Below, in pieces: positions 1 to 9,631 of a DNA stretch of 64,000 nucleotides; the first letter of the stretch is position 1; every line of letters begins with the position of its first letter. This DNA comes from Sphingobacteriia bacterium RIFOXYC2_FULL_35_18 (lineage in GTDB: Bacteria > Bacteroidota > Bacteroidia > Chitinophagales > Chitinophagaceae): NCBI GenBank assembly GCA_001829005.1, contig MIAG01000002.1, forward strand, positions 812,837 to 876,836, given 5' to 3'. The notes under the pieces are model-generated. The model ran no database searches. It had not been told where the DNA came from and saw only the letters and a program-made list of their open reading frames with translations. Both the position numbers and the translations under genes were made by a program.

Positions 1-1
1 G

Positions 2-304
2 ACTGTTCGTTTATTTATTGGCAATGGCGGACCAAACTTAACTTCATCATTTCACGTAATTGGTGAAATATTTGATAGGGTTTATCTTGAAGGCGGAACT
101 ACTATTTCACAAAATATTCAAACAACCATGATACCTGCAGGTGGTGCGGTAATCGTAGAATTTAAATGTGAAGTACCAGGAGAATATGTATTGGTTGACC
201 ACTCCCTATCTAGAGCATTTAACAAAGGAGCAATCGGAAAATTAAAAGTTACAGGTGAAGCCAATCTAAAAGTTTTTAATGCCAAAACAATGGCTAAAGA
301 ATAA
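2..304 (+). CDS. nirK: Copper-containing nitrite reductase, C-terminal part (5' end outside window)
   Basis: This is the last 100 residues of a NirK-type periplasmic reductase that converts nitrite to NO in denitrification. The open frame enters from the left edge with no start codon. It contains [11 protein letters not shown], which carries the His ligand of the type 2 copper, followed by RVYLEGG and [15 protein letters not shown], a signature of the second cupredoxin domain. The type 1 copper site would lie in the missing part. It is followed after 5 bp by a NirV-like gene and then by an SCO copper chaperone, which fits a nirK maturation cluster. The family call is firm; the N-terminal architecture cannot be judged from here. 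Confidence 0.9.
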   Translation, partial: TVRLFIGNGGPNLTSSFHVIGEIFDRVYLEGGTTISQNIQTTMIPAGGAVIVEFKCEVPGEYVLVDHSLSRAFNKGAIGKLKVTGEANLKVFNAKTMAKE

Positions 305-309
305 ATCAA

Positions 310-1161
310 GTGAAAAGAAAATTTGATATCGCGGGTTGTTTTCTGCTATTTATATTGATCAGTGCTTGCACCCAAAATAATCAGCATGATCTTGGTAGAG
401 AGGAGCAAAAAATAATTACAGATACACTTGTTCCCATCACAGCAGTAGTTAAAATGGTTTATATTCCCGGAGGGGAGTATAAACCATTCTATGGACCTGA
501 CACCTTACTGGTAAAAGTTATTCCATTTGTAATTGATCAAAGAGCAGTAACCAATCAAGAATATTTAGCCTTTGTTACAAAAAATCCGCAGTGGAGAAAG
601 TCGGCCATCAAGCCACTTTATTCAGATTCTAATTATTTAAAAGATTGGCCTACCGATTTGCAATTACCTAAAAACGCAAAACCGAATGCACCAGTATGCA
701 ATGTCTCATGGTTTGCAGCCAAAGCCTATGCTAAAGCAGTTGGGAAAAGGCTCCCCACATTAGATGAATGGGAGTTTATTGCGATGGCAGATGAAATAAC
801 TGCTAACGCGCGAAATAAAAAGAATTATTCAGACGCTATCATCGATTTATACTTACAAAAGAATCGACAGTATAACGAAGTTAAATTAAGTAAACCCAAT
901 TATTGGGGCGTATATAATATGTTTGATTTAATTTGGGAATGGACAGATGATTTTAATTCTATTCTTTCTACTAACGATTCAAGAGCTGGCCAATATGATG
1001 ACAAAGAATTATTTTGTGCTGGAAGTGCAACAAGCTCTACTGATATTTTGAACTATGCAGCATTCATGCGTTTTGCACTTAGAACCTCCATTAAGGCACA
1101 TTATACCATAGGCAATTTAGGCTTTAGGTGTGCAAAAGATACCGCAATAAAATTAAATTAA
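310..1161 (+). CDS. NirV-like formylglycine-generating-enzyme family lipoprotein
   Basis: This 283-residue protein has a lipoprotein signal (LISAC, lipidation Cys near residue 20) followed by an FGE-sulfatase (SUMF1) fold. Recognisable blocks are VSWFAAKAYAKAVGKRLPT-DEWEF, NMFDLIWEW and GFRC. The start is GTG at 310, five bases after nirK stops. NirV, a SUMF1-like protein, is known to be encoded beside nirK in some denitrifiers. The paired catalytic cysteines of true formylglycine-generating enzymes are not visible near the C-terminus, so it is probably not a sulfatase activator. A role in maturing or supporting nitrite reductase at the membrane is inference from position. Confidence 0.85.
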   Translation: MKRKFDIAGCFLLFILISACTQNNQHDLGREEQKIITDTLVPITAVVKMVYIPGGEYKPFYGPDTLLVKVIPFVIDQRAVTNQEYLAFVTKNPQWRKSAIKPLYSDSNYLKDWPTDLQLPKNAKPNAPVCNVSWFAAKAYAKAVGKRLPTLDEWEFIAMADEITANARNKKNYSDAIIDLYLQKNRQYNEVKLSKPNYWGVYNMFDLIWEWTDDFNSILSTNDSRAGQYDDKELFCAGSATSSTDILNYAAFMRFALRTSIKAHYTIGNLGFRCAKDTAIKLN

Positions 1162-1162
1162 A

Positions 1163-1735
1163 ATGAAGTACATACTATCGAGTATACTTTTCCTATTCTT
1201 GTTGAATAGCTGCAAAGAAGTAAAAAAAGACAGATCAGCACTCCCACCAAATTCTATTTTCAATTTAAGTTCAGTTTGGACAAATCAAGATGGGATAGAC
1301 CTCCAATTAAAAGACCTACCAAATAAAACGTTGGTGGTTGTAATGATTTATACCACTTGCAAATCTGCTTGCCCTATTTTAGTGAGTAAAATGAAAGCAA
1401 TTGAAGGAAAATTTACTCGAAAAATTAAAGAAGATATTGCATTAGTGCTCGTATCAATTGACCCTAAAACAGATACTCCTGAGAAATTAAAAGCCTTTGC
1501 AAAAAGCAATGGTATGGTTGGCGAGCAGTGGATTTTCCTTCGTTCTACAGAAGAAGCTACACAAGAATTTGCCAACGTTTTAGCTATGAAGTATAAAAAA
1601 ATATCCCCCATAGATTTTTCACATTCAAATATCATTAGTGTATTTAGCGCTGATGGAAAACTAATGAGTCAAGAAGAGGGTAATATTGATGTAAACAAAG
1701 TAGTTGAAAATGTAGAAAAAGTGACTAAATATTAA
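1163..1735 (+). CDS. SCO1/SenC/PrrC family copper chaperone lipoprotein
   Basis: This 190-residue thioredoxin-fold protein has an SPII signal ending LLNSC (Cys17). The copper-binding motif CKSAC places Cys66 and Cys70, and the conserved His ligand is in DFSHSN (His154). SCO proteins deliver copper to the CuA site of cytochrome oxidase, and some serve other copper enzymes. It starts 1 bp after the NirV-like gene, so the two are probably co-transcribed with nirK. Copper supply to NirK is therefore a reasonable inference, although an oxidase role is equally compatible with the family. It converges on hemJ with only 15 bp between the stop codons. Confidence 0.92.
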   Translation: MKYILSSILFLFLLNSCKEVKKDRSALPPNSIFNLSSVWTNQDGIDLQLKDLPNKTLVVVMIYTTCKSACPILVSKMKAIEGKFTRKIKEDIALVLVSIDPKTDTPEKLKAFAKSNGMVGEQWIFLRSTEEATQEFANVLAMKYKKISPIDFSHSNIISVFSADGKLMSQEEGNIDVNKVVENVEKVTKY

Positions 1736-1750
1736 TGACTTTGTATTAAC

Positions 1751-2296
1751 CTATTTATTTCTAAACTCCTTGTAAAGCATAATTCCGCCAATTAATATCA
1801 GCATGAGTAATAATAACCCAGAAAGCCCCCAAAAAAAACTGAGCCATTCTTTAATGACTACCGCAAATACAATGGAAAATAAAAGTACTGTAGGAACTTC
1901 ATTCCAATATCTGATCTGTTGCGCCGAATAGTTAAGTTTATTATTTTTTAATAAAGTATATAAATATTGTAATGAAAAATGGTACCCATAAAGTAATAGG
2001 ACTAAAACCAATTTGACTAAAAACCACTTTCCCTCTTTTTGAAAGACTATATTAAACCAATTACCAGATAAAGCAACCCAAATACCCAAAATAAATGTAA
2101 TGAAAGCAGAAGGCCAAGTAATCCCGAACCATAAGCGCTTGAGCATAATTTTAAGTTGCTCTTGAATGATTGTTTTTTCATATTCTGGCTTTTCATTTGC
2201 TTCTATAATATATATCATCAAACGAGGAATATAAAATAATCCAGCGAACCAAGTAACAACAAATATGATATGCAATGCCTTTATATATAAATACAT
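1751..2296 (-). CDS. hemJ: Protoporphyrinogen IX oxidase HemJ (UPF0093/CopD-like membrane protein)
   Basis: This 181-residue integral membrane protein has about four to five hydrophobic segments and begins with KALHIIFVVTWFAGLFYIPR, the HemJ N-terminal signature. The essential His is residue 9. HemJ oxidises protoporphyrinogen IX to protoporphyrin IX, the penultimate step of haem synthesis. It follows hemH on the same strand after 10 bp, and no hemG or hemY gene is present in the window. It therefore supplies the missing oxidation step of the neighbouring pathway. Annotation pipelines often label such proteins CopD-family; the haem context favours HemJ. Confidence 0.9.
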   Translation of the reverse strand: MYLYIKALHIIFVVTWFAGLFYIPRLMIYIIEANEKPEYEKTIIQEQLKIMLKRLWFGITWPSAFITFILGIWVALSGNWFNIVFQKEGKWFLVKLVLVLLLYGYHFSLQYLYTLLKNNKLNYSAQQIRYWNEVPTVLLFSIVFAVVIKEWLSFFWGLSGLLLLMLILIGGIMLYKEFRNK

Positions 2297-2306
2297 AAAA
2301 AATAAT

Positions 2307-3338
2307 TTATACCCTATAAGGTTGAATTAACTGATCAATTGCTTCAACCCAGGCATCGTTCGAATTCAAACAAGGAATCATGGTAAAATTTTCACCACCT
2401 GCTTCTAAAAAGATCTCCTTCCCCTCTTCTGCAATTTCCTCCAACGTTTCTAAGCAATCAGAAACAAATGCAGGACAAGCCACTAGTAAGTTTTTTACTC
2501 CCTCCGAAGGCAATTCTTTTAAACGGTTAGCAGTATAAGGCCTAAGCCACTTGTCTTGTCCTAATCGAGATTGAAAAGTTTGTTCAAATTGATTTTCTTG
2601 TAATCCCAATTGCTTAGCTACCAAATTAGTAGTAACAAAAGTCTGATGTCGATAACACTGTGCATGGGCAGCGGAATTTACTTCGCAACAGTTTTTACAT
2701 TTTAAGCAATGTTTCCCTGTAATATCACCTTTGCGGATATGTCGCTCGGGAACACCGTGATAACTAAAAAGAATTTTATCGAAGGGATTTAATAAATAGT
2801 CTTGAATTGAACCAGCTAATGCTTTGATATATTTTTCATCCCTATAATATGGTGGAATAACAGATAGCTTAAAAGGAAAGTTATTTTCCGCATGAATTTT
2901 TAAGGCAAATTCAACTGCTGTTTCATAGCTGCTCATGGCATAATGAGGGTATAAGGGGAAAAGAAACACTTCCTCTACTTCAGGATAATTAACCTTAAAA
3001 TTTTGGAATGCAACTAAAGGAGTTGGATTCCCGTAACGCATGCAAATGTCTATTGGTTCTTTAACAACTTTTGAAAGTGCTTTTTGCAAATCAATAGTAT
3101 TCAATATTAAAGGAGAGCCTTCAGCACGCCATATTGATTGATAAGCATGTGCTGATTTAGGTGAACGAAACGGAACAATTATACCTTTTACCAATAATAA
3201 CCTCACTAGATAAGGGATATCAATTACTTTTTCATCCATTAAAAATTCGTTCAAGTAGATTTTTACATCACTTACAGCAGGCGAATCTGGAGAACCAAGA
3301 TTCATAAGTAATATTCCTTTCTTAGAAATGTCTTTCAT
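2307..3338 (-). CDS. hemH: Ferrochelatase HemH
   Basis: This 343-residue enzyme inserts Fe2+ into protoporphyrin IX. It starts with LLMNLGSPDSP and carries the active-site block FSYHGVPERHIRKGD with catalytic His194. Right after that block is a cysteine-rich insert, with Cys211, 214, 217, 218 and 228 in HCLKCKNCCE and QCYRH. Comparable internal cysteine groups bind a [2Fe-2S] cluster in some bacterial ferrochelatases, so a cluster is possible here. The length is typical for the family. The gene is divergent from hemA and is followed by hemJ, so the last two pathway steps form their own minus-strand unit. Confidence 0.97.
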   Translation of the reverse strand: MKDISKKGILLMNLGSPDSPAVSDVKIYLNEFLMDEKVIDIPYLVRLLLVKGIIVPFRSPKSAHAYQSIWRAEGSPLILNTIDLQKALSKVVKEPIDICMRYGNPTPLVAFQNFKVNYPEVEEVFLFPLYPHYAMSSYETAVEFALKIHAENNFPFKLSVIPPYYRDEKYIKALAGSIQDYLLNPFDKILFSYHGVPERHIRKGDITGKHCLKCKNCCEVNSAAHAQCYRHQTFVTTNLVAKQLGLQENQFEQTFQSRLGQDKWLRPYTANRLKELPSEGVKNLLVACPAFVSDCLETLEEIAEEGKEIFLEAGGENFTMIPCLNSNDAWVEAIDQLIQPYRV

Positions 3339-3448
3339 ATCATTTAAAATTTAAATGCTAAAAAACAAAGATGACGCATATCATAACAGGAATTAACAAT
3401 TTGAAACTAAAATGGCAGTAGCATGACAATCAAGTTCTAAGTGAAAAA

Positions 3449-3456
3449 TAGCTTTG
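3449..3456 (+). promoter_or_regulatory. Bacteroidota -7 promoter box for the hemA operon
   Basis: TAGCTTTG is a perfect match to the Bacteroidota primary-sigma -7 consensus TAnnTTTG. It sits 21 bp before the hemA ATG at 3478, leaving a short leader of roughly 15 bases. No clear -33 TTG box is present at the usual distance. The box overlaps a possible TTG start at 3454, which argues against that upstream start. Confidence 0.5.
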
Positions 3457-3477
3457 CATTTAATCAGTGGATATTCT

Positions 3478-4653
3478 ATGTTACACTTTGTTTTAATAGG
3501 TATAAATTATAAGAAAACCGACGCCGCTACTCGTGGTCTATTTTCAATTGATGAAGAAAAAAATATATCGTTTACTACAGAAGCTAAGATTAAAGGCATT
3601 GATGGCATTATTATTGTAAGCACTTGCAATAGAACAGAAATTTATGCTACAACTGAAAATACAAAGCTTTTAAAAGAACTATTTTCGAAATATGCAAATG
3701 TTGAATATTCGATACTAAATAAAAATTGTTACATCAAATATGAAGAGGAAGCCATTCAACATTTATTTGAAGTTGGTGCAGGGCTAGATTCCCAGATACT
3801 AGGGGATTATGAAATTGTAGGACAACTCAAAAAAAGTTTTCAAATAGCTAAAAAAAACTATACAACCAACTCCTTTCTAGAAAGATTATTTAATACAGTT
3901 CTTCAATCAACCAAATCTATTAAACAAGAAACAAAACTAAGTTCTGGGACTATTTCAGTCTCTTTTGCTGTAGTGCAGTCGATTTTGCATCAACTAAAAG
4001 ATGTAAAACATAAAAATATTCTCCTTATTGGTACGGGTAAAATTGGACATATAACTTGTAAAAATATAATAGATTATATACAACCACTTAATTTTGCCAT
4101 AATGAATAGGTCTAATTCAAAAGCAAATGAATTAGCAACCGAATTAAATATAATTTCTATCCCTTTTGATTGTCTTACCACTGCTGTAAATAAAGCAGAT
4201 ATAATAATAGTCTCAACCCAAGCTAGTAATTATCTCATCACACAATCCATGATTGATGTAAGCAAGGAAAGATATTTTTATGACTTATCTATTCCCAATA
4301 ATATAGATACACAAATTAATATTCTAAAAAATCAACATCTCAAAAACGTTGATGACCTCTCAAAAATCAATGATGAAACATTTGCTAATAGAAGAAAAGA
4401 AGTGCCCAAAGCACTTAAAATAATAGAGGAGCATAAAGCTGAACTTAAACAATGGCTTCAACTTCGCAAATACGCTCCTTTACTACACTCACTAAAAAGG
4501 AATTTAATTGAGTTAAAAGAAGTGGGCGATAAAATAGTACATGAAGAAGAAGTTGAGAGAACAATCAAGAAAATAGCAACAGAAATAAGGGAAAAAAGAC
4601 AACCTACGTGCTTTTACATGCAAACAGTGCATGAATTTATTTCTAGAAATTAA
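3478..4653 (+). CDS. hemA: Glutamyl-tRNA reductase HemA
   Basis: This enzyme reduces glutamyl-tRNA to glutamate-1-semialdehyde, the first committed step of the C5 pathway. I chose the ATG at 3478 (391 residues) over an in-frame TTG at 3454. From this ATG the catalytic cysteine of VSTCNRTEIY falls at residue 50, its canonical position. Other landmarks are GLDSQILGDYEIVGQ and the NADPH-binding LLIGTGKIG. The C-terminal part carries the helical dimerisation region. It is the first gene of the plus-strand operon hemA-C-D-E-B-L-N and lies 8 bp before hemC. Confidence 0.97.
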   Translation: MLHFVLIGINYKKTDAATRGLFSIDEEKNISFTTEAKIKGIDGIIIVSTCNRTEIYATTENTKLLKELFSKYANVEYSILNKNCYIKYEEEAIQHLFEVGAGLDSQILGDYEIVGQLKKSFQIAKKNYTTNSFLERLFNTVLQSTKSIKQETKLSSGTISVSFAVVQSILHQLKDVKHKNILLIGTGKIGHITCKNIIDYIQPLNFAIMNRSNSKANELATELNIISIPFDCLTTAVNKADIIIVSTQASNYLITQSMIDVSKERYFYDLSIPNNIDTQINILKNQHLKNVDDLSKINDETFANRRKEVPKALKIIEEHKAELKQWLQLRKYAPLLHSLKRNLIELKEVGDKIVHEEEVERTIKKIATEIREKRQPTCFYMQTVHEFISRN

Positions 4654-4661
4654 ATAAACAA

Positions 4662-5621
4662 ATGGAAAAGATTTGGAGGATAGGTACAAGAGACAGTCAG
4701 TTGGCAATTTGGCAAGCCAACCACACAAAAATACTTTTAGAAGAAAAAGGTATTCAAACTAAACTATACCCGGTAAAATCTGAAGGTGACATCAATTTAA
4801 CTACCCCGTTGTATGAAATGGGAGTACAGGGTATTTTCACAAAAACACTAGACACTGCATTACTAAATAATGAAATTGATATTGCTGTTCATTCATACAA
4901 AGATGTTCCTACAGAGTTACCAAAAGGTCTAGTAAAAGCAGCTGTCTTAGAAAGAGCAGATCATAGAGACATATTGGTCTTCAACGAAAATTTACCTACT
5001 GATGTTTTGCAGGAATTATGCTTAAAAGGAAAAGATCTAACAAACGGTTCCCATTTTACGATTGCTACCAGCAGCACGAGAAGAAAATCACAATGGTTGA
5101 ATCGATTTCCTGAACATCAAATAAATTCTATTAGAGGAAATGTAAACAGTAGATTAAAAAAACTTACAGAAAGCCATTGGCATGCAGCCATTTTCGCAAA
5201 AGCAGGGTTAGAAAGAATTAACTTAATTCCATCTAATGCAATTGAGATTGATTGGATGTTACCAGCTCCTGCGCAAGGAGCTATTGTGGTAGTTGCCAGA
5301 GCAAATGATGAAATATTGTTGGCTGAATTAAGTAAAATTAATCATGGCAGTACAGATTTGTGTACCTACATTGAGCGATCTTTTTTGAGAACTTTAATGG
5401 GAGGTTGTACAACTCCAATTAGTGCACATGCATATATCAAAGAGGAAATTCTTTATTTTTCTGGTCAATTATTAAGTTTAGATGGAAAACAAGAAATATC
5501 AATCCAAAAAATAGTAAAAGCTAAAGACGCATCAGAAATTGGCAAACTGGCCGGGATAGACATTTTAGAAAAAGGAGGAAAGGAATTAATTCACCAAATT
5601 AAAGCCAGTGAAAAGAATTAA
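4662..5621 (+). CDS. hemC: Porphobilinogen deaminase (hydroxymethylbilane synthase) HemC
   Basis: This 319-residue enzyme polymerises four porphobilinogens to hydroxymethylbilane. Visible signatures are RIGTRDSQLAIWQA at the N-terminus, VHSYKDVPTELP, TSSTRRKSQ and PAPAQGAI. Cys249 in LMGGCTTPI attaches the dipyrromethane cofactor. Its 3' end overlaps hemD by 14 bp, indicating translational coupling. Confidence 0.97.
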   Translation: MEKIWRIGTRDSQLAIWQANHTKILLEEKGIQTKLYPVKSEGDINLTTPLYEMGVQGIFTKTLDTALLNNEIDIAVHSYKDVPTELPKGLVKAAVLERADHRDILVFNENLPTDVLQELCLKGKDLTNGSHFTIATSSTRRKSQWLNRFPEHQINSIRGNVNSRLKKLTESHWHAAIFAKAGLERINLIPSNAIEIDWMLPAPAQGAIVVVARANDEILLAELSKINHGSTDLCTYIERSFLRTLMGGCTTPISAHAYIKEEILYFSGQLLSLDGKQEISIQKIVKAKDASEIGKLAGIDILEKGGKELIHQIKASEKN

Positions 5622-6303
5622 TTTACTATTTACAGGCCAAGAACTAGATGAAAATATTTTAGAAGAATTACCAGTACATTTCTATGTATCTGTTTTGCCA
5701 TTTATTAAAACTGAATTATTAGCCAACAAGCATTTAATTGAGCAATTAAATTTCATTATAGAATCAGAGACCCAAGTAATTGTTACTAGCAATATAGCTG
5801 CAAAATGGATAACCATGTATGCAGCAAATGTTCCCAATTGGAAGATTGCATGTATGACCGGAAAAACTCAGGATGTATTTGTTACAAACGAATGGAAAAA
5901 CCTAATTGTTTTAACAGATCAAAAAAGTGAAATGCTGGCTGAAAATATTGAAAAAGTATTTTCAAAATCACAAAAGGTATACTTTATCACTGGAGACCGC
6001 CACTTAAATATCATTCCACTTTACTTATCTAAGAAAGGATTTGATATTGAAACCATCATTACTTATCATACAAAAGATGTTGAGCAGAATATGGAAGTTA
6101 ATTATGATGGCATCATTTTCTTAAGTCCTAGTGCAGTTAAAAGCTTTTTTAAGCAGCACAAAATTTCAATAGAAATACCTCTTTTTGCTATTGGAGAAAC
6201 AACCGCTGCAGCCTTAAAAAAAATTGTTTTCAATCCTATAATTACATCGCCAAAGCCAACACAAAAAATATTATTTCATACCATACAACAGTTTTTTAAA
6301 TAA
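5608..6303 (+). CDS. hemD: Uroporphyrinogen-III synthase HemD
   Basis: This 231-residue protein is assigned by weak family similarity and strong position. HemD is poorly conserved in sequence, but the patterns [30 protein letters not shown] and [11 protein letters not shown] match the two-lobed HemD fold. It closes hydroxymethylbilane to uroporphyrinogen III. The start is a GTG inside the end of hemC, a 14-bp overlap, and hemE follows after 2 bp. Confidence 0.9.
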   Translation: MKRINLLFTGQELDENILEELPVHFYVSVLPFIKTELLANKHLIEQLNFIIESETQVIVTSNIAAKWITMYAANVPNWKIACMTGKTQDVFVTNEWKNLIVLTDQKSEMLAENIEKVFSKSQKVYFITGDRHLNIIPLYLSKKGFDIETIITYHTKDVEQNMEVNYDGIIFLSPSAVKSFFKQHKISIEIPLFAIGETTAAALKKIVFNPIITSPKPTQKILFHTIQQFFK

Positions 6304-6305
6304 TT

Positions 6306-7346
6306 ATGGAAACAGCAAACAATCATCTTCTTCTAAAAGCACTCAAGGGAGAAGAAACAAATAGGGTGCCGGTTTGGATGATGAGACAAGCAGGAAGATA
6401 CCTGCCAGAGTATATAAAAATAAGGGAGAAATATGGATTCTTTGAACGCTGTCAAACTCCTGAGTTAGCTGCTGAAATAACTATCCAGCCTGTTGATATC
6501 ATTGGTGTTGATGCCGCTATTCTTTTTTCAGATATCCTTGTTGTTCCTCAAGCAATGGGATTAGAAGTTCAATTAATAGAATCTAAGGGGCCCTATTTGC
6601 CTAATCCAATTAGGATTGAAAAAGATTTTAATAGAATTTATATACCGAATGTACATGAGAAATTATCCTACGTAACAGCTGCTATCAAACTAATTAAAAA
6701 CAATTTAAACAATAGAGTTCCATTGATTGGATTTGCCGGAGCTCCCTGGACGTTGCTCTGTTACATGGTTCAAGGAAGTGGTAGCAAAACCTTTGATACA
6801 GCAAAAGCATTTTGTTACCAACAACCAGAATTGGCGCATAGATTGTTGCAAATGATAACTGACACTACTATTGAATATTTAACTGCCCAAATTGAAGCAG
6901 GGGCAGATACCGTTCAGTTATTTGATAGTTGGGGCGGACTATTAAGTAAAGCAGATTTTGAAATATATTCTTTACGTTACATCTCTCAAATTGTGGAAAA
7001 AATAAAAGACAAAGCTCCTACCATCATTTTTGCAAAAGGTGCCTGGCATTCATTGCAAGAAATGAGTAAAACAGGTGCAGCCGGACTTGGAATTGACTGG
7101 TGTATTACTCCTGAAAAAGCAAGAGAATTTGCTGGCACCAATATTTGTTTGCAGGGAAACTTTGACCCAGCAAAATTATTAGCACCAATTCCAATTATTG
7201 AAAGAGAAACTAAAGCAATGCTGCGTTCATTTGGAAAGAAAAACTACATCGCCAATCTAGGACATGGAATACTTCCAAATGTATCCGTTGACCATGCAAA
7301 AGCATTTGTAAACACCATTAAAGAATTCGACTTTAAAAATTATTAA
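6306..7346 (+). CDS. hemE: Uroporphyrinogen decarboxylase HemE
   Basis: This 346-residue enzyme decarboxylates uroporphyrinogen III to coproporphyrinogen III. The N-terminal substrate-binding motif [15 protein letters not shown] is complete, and [14 protein letters not shown] and [14 protein letters not shown] follow as expected. The C-terminal [17 protein letters not shown] is typical. Length and spacing are ordinary for the family, with hemD 2 bp upstream and hemB 3 bp downstream. Confidence 0.97.
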   Translation: METANNHLLLKALKGEETNRVPVWMMRQAGRYLPEYIKIREKYGFFERCQTPELAAEITIQPVDIIGVDAAILFSDILVVPQAMGLEVQLIESKGPYLPNPIRIEKDFNRIYIPNVHEKLSYVTAAIKLIKNNLNNRVPLIGFAGAPWTLLCYMVQGSGSKTFDTAKAFCYQQPELAHRLLQMITDTTIEYLTAQIEAGADTVQLFDSWGGLLSKADFEIYSLRYISQIVEKIKDKAPTIIFAKGAWHSLQEMSKTGAAGLGIDWCITPEKAREFAGTNICLQGNFDPAKLLAPIPIIERETKAMLRSFGKKNYIANLGHGILPNVSVDHAKAFVNTIKEFDFKNY

Positions 7347-7349
7347 ACA

Positions 7350-8327
7350 ATGCAACTCTTTAAAAGGAATCGAATATTAAGAAAATCAGCAGCCATTAGG
7401 TCAATGGTTGCTGAAACACAGCTTAGTGCAAGCAATTTTATTGTACCCCTTTTTATTGTTGATGGAGTAGATATTATTTCACCCATAGAGTCAATGGTTG
7501 GCTACAATAGGTATTCTATTAATAATGTTGTGAAAGAAGTTAAATTACTGTGGCAACTAGGAATAAAATCTGTACTGATTTTTGTTAAATCTCCCGATGA
7601 ACTCAAAGACAATACAGGCAAAGAAGCATGGAACCCAGATGGACTAATGCAAAAGAGCATTAAAGCGATTAAAGACGCTGTGCCAGAAATGGTTATCATG
7701 ACTGATGTTGCCCTTGACCCTTACTCTTCTTATGGTCACGATGGAATTATTAAAAACGGGGATGTTGCTAATGACTTAACTGTAGATGCATTAGTAAAAA
7801 TGGGCTTAAGTCATGCGGCAGCAGGTGCAGATTTTTTAGCACCCAGTGATATGATGGATGGAAGAATAGGAGCTATTAGAAATGCACTAGAAGAGAACAA
7901 TTTTACTAGTACTGGAATAATGAGTTATAGCGCAAAATATGCTTCGTGCTTTTATGGTCCTTTCAGAGACGCATTAGACAGTGCTCCAGGTATGGGAGAT
8001 AAAAAATCATATCAAATGAATTACACCAATCGACTAGAAGCTATTAATGAAACTTTACAAGATATTGAGCAAGGTGCTGATATTGTTATGGTAAAGCCTG
8101 CTATGGCTTATCTCGATATTATCAGAGAAGTGAAAAATCAAGTTACTGTTCCAGTTAGTGCATACCAAGTGAGCGGAGAATATGCAATGATTAAAGCCGC
8201 TGCAAATAAAGGTTGGCTGAACGAAGACTTGGCAATTCTAGAAAGTTTGTATTCCATTAAAAGAGCTGGAGCAGATTTAATTGCTACCTATTTTGCAAAA
8301 GATGCAATAAAATTACTCAATCAATAA
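7350..8327 (+). CDS. hemB: Porphobilinogen synthase (delta-aminolevulinate dehydratase) HemB
   Basis: This 325-residue enzyme condenses two 5-aminolevulinates to porphobilinogen. The Schiff-base lysines are in [16 protein letters not shown] and [11 protein letters not shown]. The metal-site segment reads [14 protein letters not shown], without the three cysteines of zinc-type enzymes. This places it among the Asp-type, magnesium-dependent forms. It follows hemE after 3 bp and precedes hemL by 8 bp. Confidence 0.97.
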   Translation: MQLFKRNRILRKSAAIRSMVAETQLSASNFIVPLFIVDGVDIISPIESMVGYNRYSINNVVKEVKLLWQLGIKSVLIFVKSPDELKDNTGKEAWNPDGLMQKSIKAIKDAVPEMVIMTDVALDPYSSYGHDGIIKNGDVANDLTVDALVKMGLSHAAAGADFLAPSDMMDGRIGAIRNALEENNFTSTGIMSYSAKYASCFYGPFRDALDSAPGMGDKKSYQMNYTNRLEAINETLQDIEQGADIVMVKPAMAYLDIIREVKNQVTVPVSAYQVSGEYAMIKAAANKGWLNEDLAILESLYSIKRAGADLIATYFAKDAIKLLNQ

Positions 8328-8335
8328 AAATCAAT

Positions 8336-9628
8336 ATGAATAATAATACCATTAGTAGCCATCTTTTTGAAAAAGCTAAAATATCTATTCCTGGTGGTGT
8401 TAATTCACCAGTGAGGGCATTCAAAAGTGTAGGAGGCCACCCTATTTTTATTGAATCTGCTAAAGGAGCATATCTCTTTGATGTAGATGGGAATCAATAT
8501 ATTGATTATATAGCCTCGTGGGGGCCGATGATTCTTGGCCACGCACATCCTGAAATTGTTAGTGCAATTCAACAACAAGTAAATTATTCTACTTCTTATG
8601 GAGCACCCACCCAACTCGAAATAGAAATGGCTGAATTGATTAAATCGATGGTACCTAATATTGATTTAATCAGGATGGTAAGCAGCGGTACCGAAGCATG
8701 CATGAGTGCACTTCGTTTAGCTAGAGGTTATACCGGGAGAAACAAATTCATCAAGTTTGAAGGTTGTTATCATGGACACGCAGATTCGTTTTTAGTAAAA
8801 GCTGGGAGCGGATTGGCTACCCTAGATATTCAGTCAGTACCTGGCATTACGGCGGGTGTTAGCATGGATACACTAACCTGTGCATACAATGATATAAAAG
8901 CTGTACAAAATTTAGTTAATCAGCATAAAAATCAAATTGCTGCCATCATCATTGAGCCTGTTGCAGGAAATATGGGTTGTATTTTACCTGAGAAAAATTT
9001 TCTAACTGAGCTAAGAATATTGTGTACCAATGAAAATATAGTACTCATTTTCGACGAAGTAATGACTGGATTCAGATTAGCAAAAGGAGGTGCTCAAGAG
9101 CTGCTAAACATTGAAGCTGACCTTGTGACTTTTGGAAAAATTATTGGAGGCGGATTACCTGTAGGGGCATTTGGCGGCAAACAATCAATTATGTCTCATA
9201 TAGCGCCATTGGGAAAAGTTTATCAAGCTGGAACCTTAAGTGGAAATCCAATTGCCATGAGGGCCGGATATACACTTTTGTCTTTATTAAACAGTGGGAA
9301 TCATTATGAATCATTAGAGAAAAAAAGTGCTTATTTGCATGAAGGATTGAATAGCGTTTTTTTAGATCATAAAATGCCTTTTGTAATTAATCGAATAGGG
9401 TCAATGATCAGTGTGCATTTTAGTGATGGCCCTATTAATAATTTTGATCATGCTGCTTCTGCTAATAATGATTTTTTTAACGCATTTTTTCATCAAATGC
9501 TAAAAAGAGGCATTTACCTTCCTCCTTCTGCATTTGAAAGCTGGTTTTTGAATGACGCATTAATATACCAGGATCTAGATAATACCATTAAAGCTGCAGA
9601 TCAAAGCTTAGCTGCCCTAAAACAATAA
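8336..9628 (+). CDS. hemL: Glutamate-1-semialdehyde 2,1-aminomutase HemL
   Basis: This 430-residue PLP enzyme converts glutamate-1-semialdehyde to 5-aminolevulinate. It starts with the family block [32 protein letters not shown] and [19 protein letters not shown] are present. The PLP lysine lies in [17 protein letters not shown]. Together with HemA it completes the C5 route to aminolevulinate. It is located late in the operon, between hemB and hemN. Confidence 0.97.
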   Translation: MNNNTISSHLFEKAKISIPGGVNSPVRAFKSVGGHPIFIESAKGAYLFDVDGNQYIDYIASWGPMILGHAHPEIVSAIQQQVNYSTSYGAPTQLEIEMAELIKSMVPNIDLIRMVSSGTEACMSALRLARGYTGRNKFIKFEGCYHGHADSFLVKAGSGLATLDIQSVPGITAGVSMDTLTCAYNDIKAVQNLVNQHKNQIAAIIIEPVAGNMGCILPEKNFLTELRILCTNENIVLIFDEVMTGFRLAKGGAQELLNIEADLVTFGKIIGGGLPVGAFGGKQSIMSHIAPLGKVYQAGTLSGNPIAMRAGYTLLSLLNSGNHYESLEKKSAYLHEGLNSVFLDHKMPFVINRIGSMISVHFSDGPINNFDHAASANNDFFNAFFHQMLKRGIYLPPSAFESWFLNDALIYQDLDNTIKAADQSLAALKQ

Positions 9629-9631
9629 TTT

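Noticed and set aside
3454..3477. Upstream TTG start extending HemA by eight residues
   Set aside because: It overlaps a perfect -7 box, and only the ATG at 3478 places the catalytic cysteine at residue 50.
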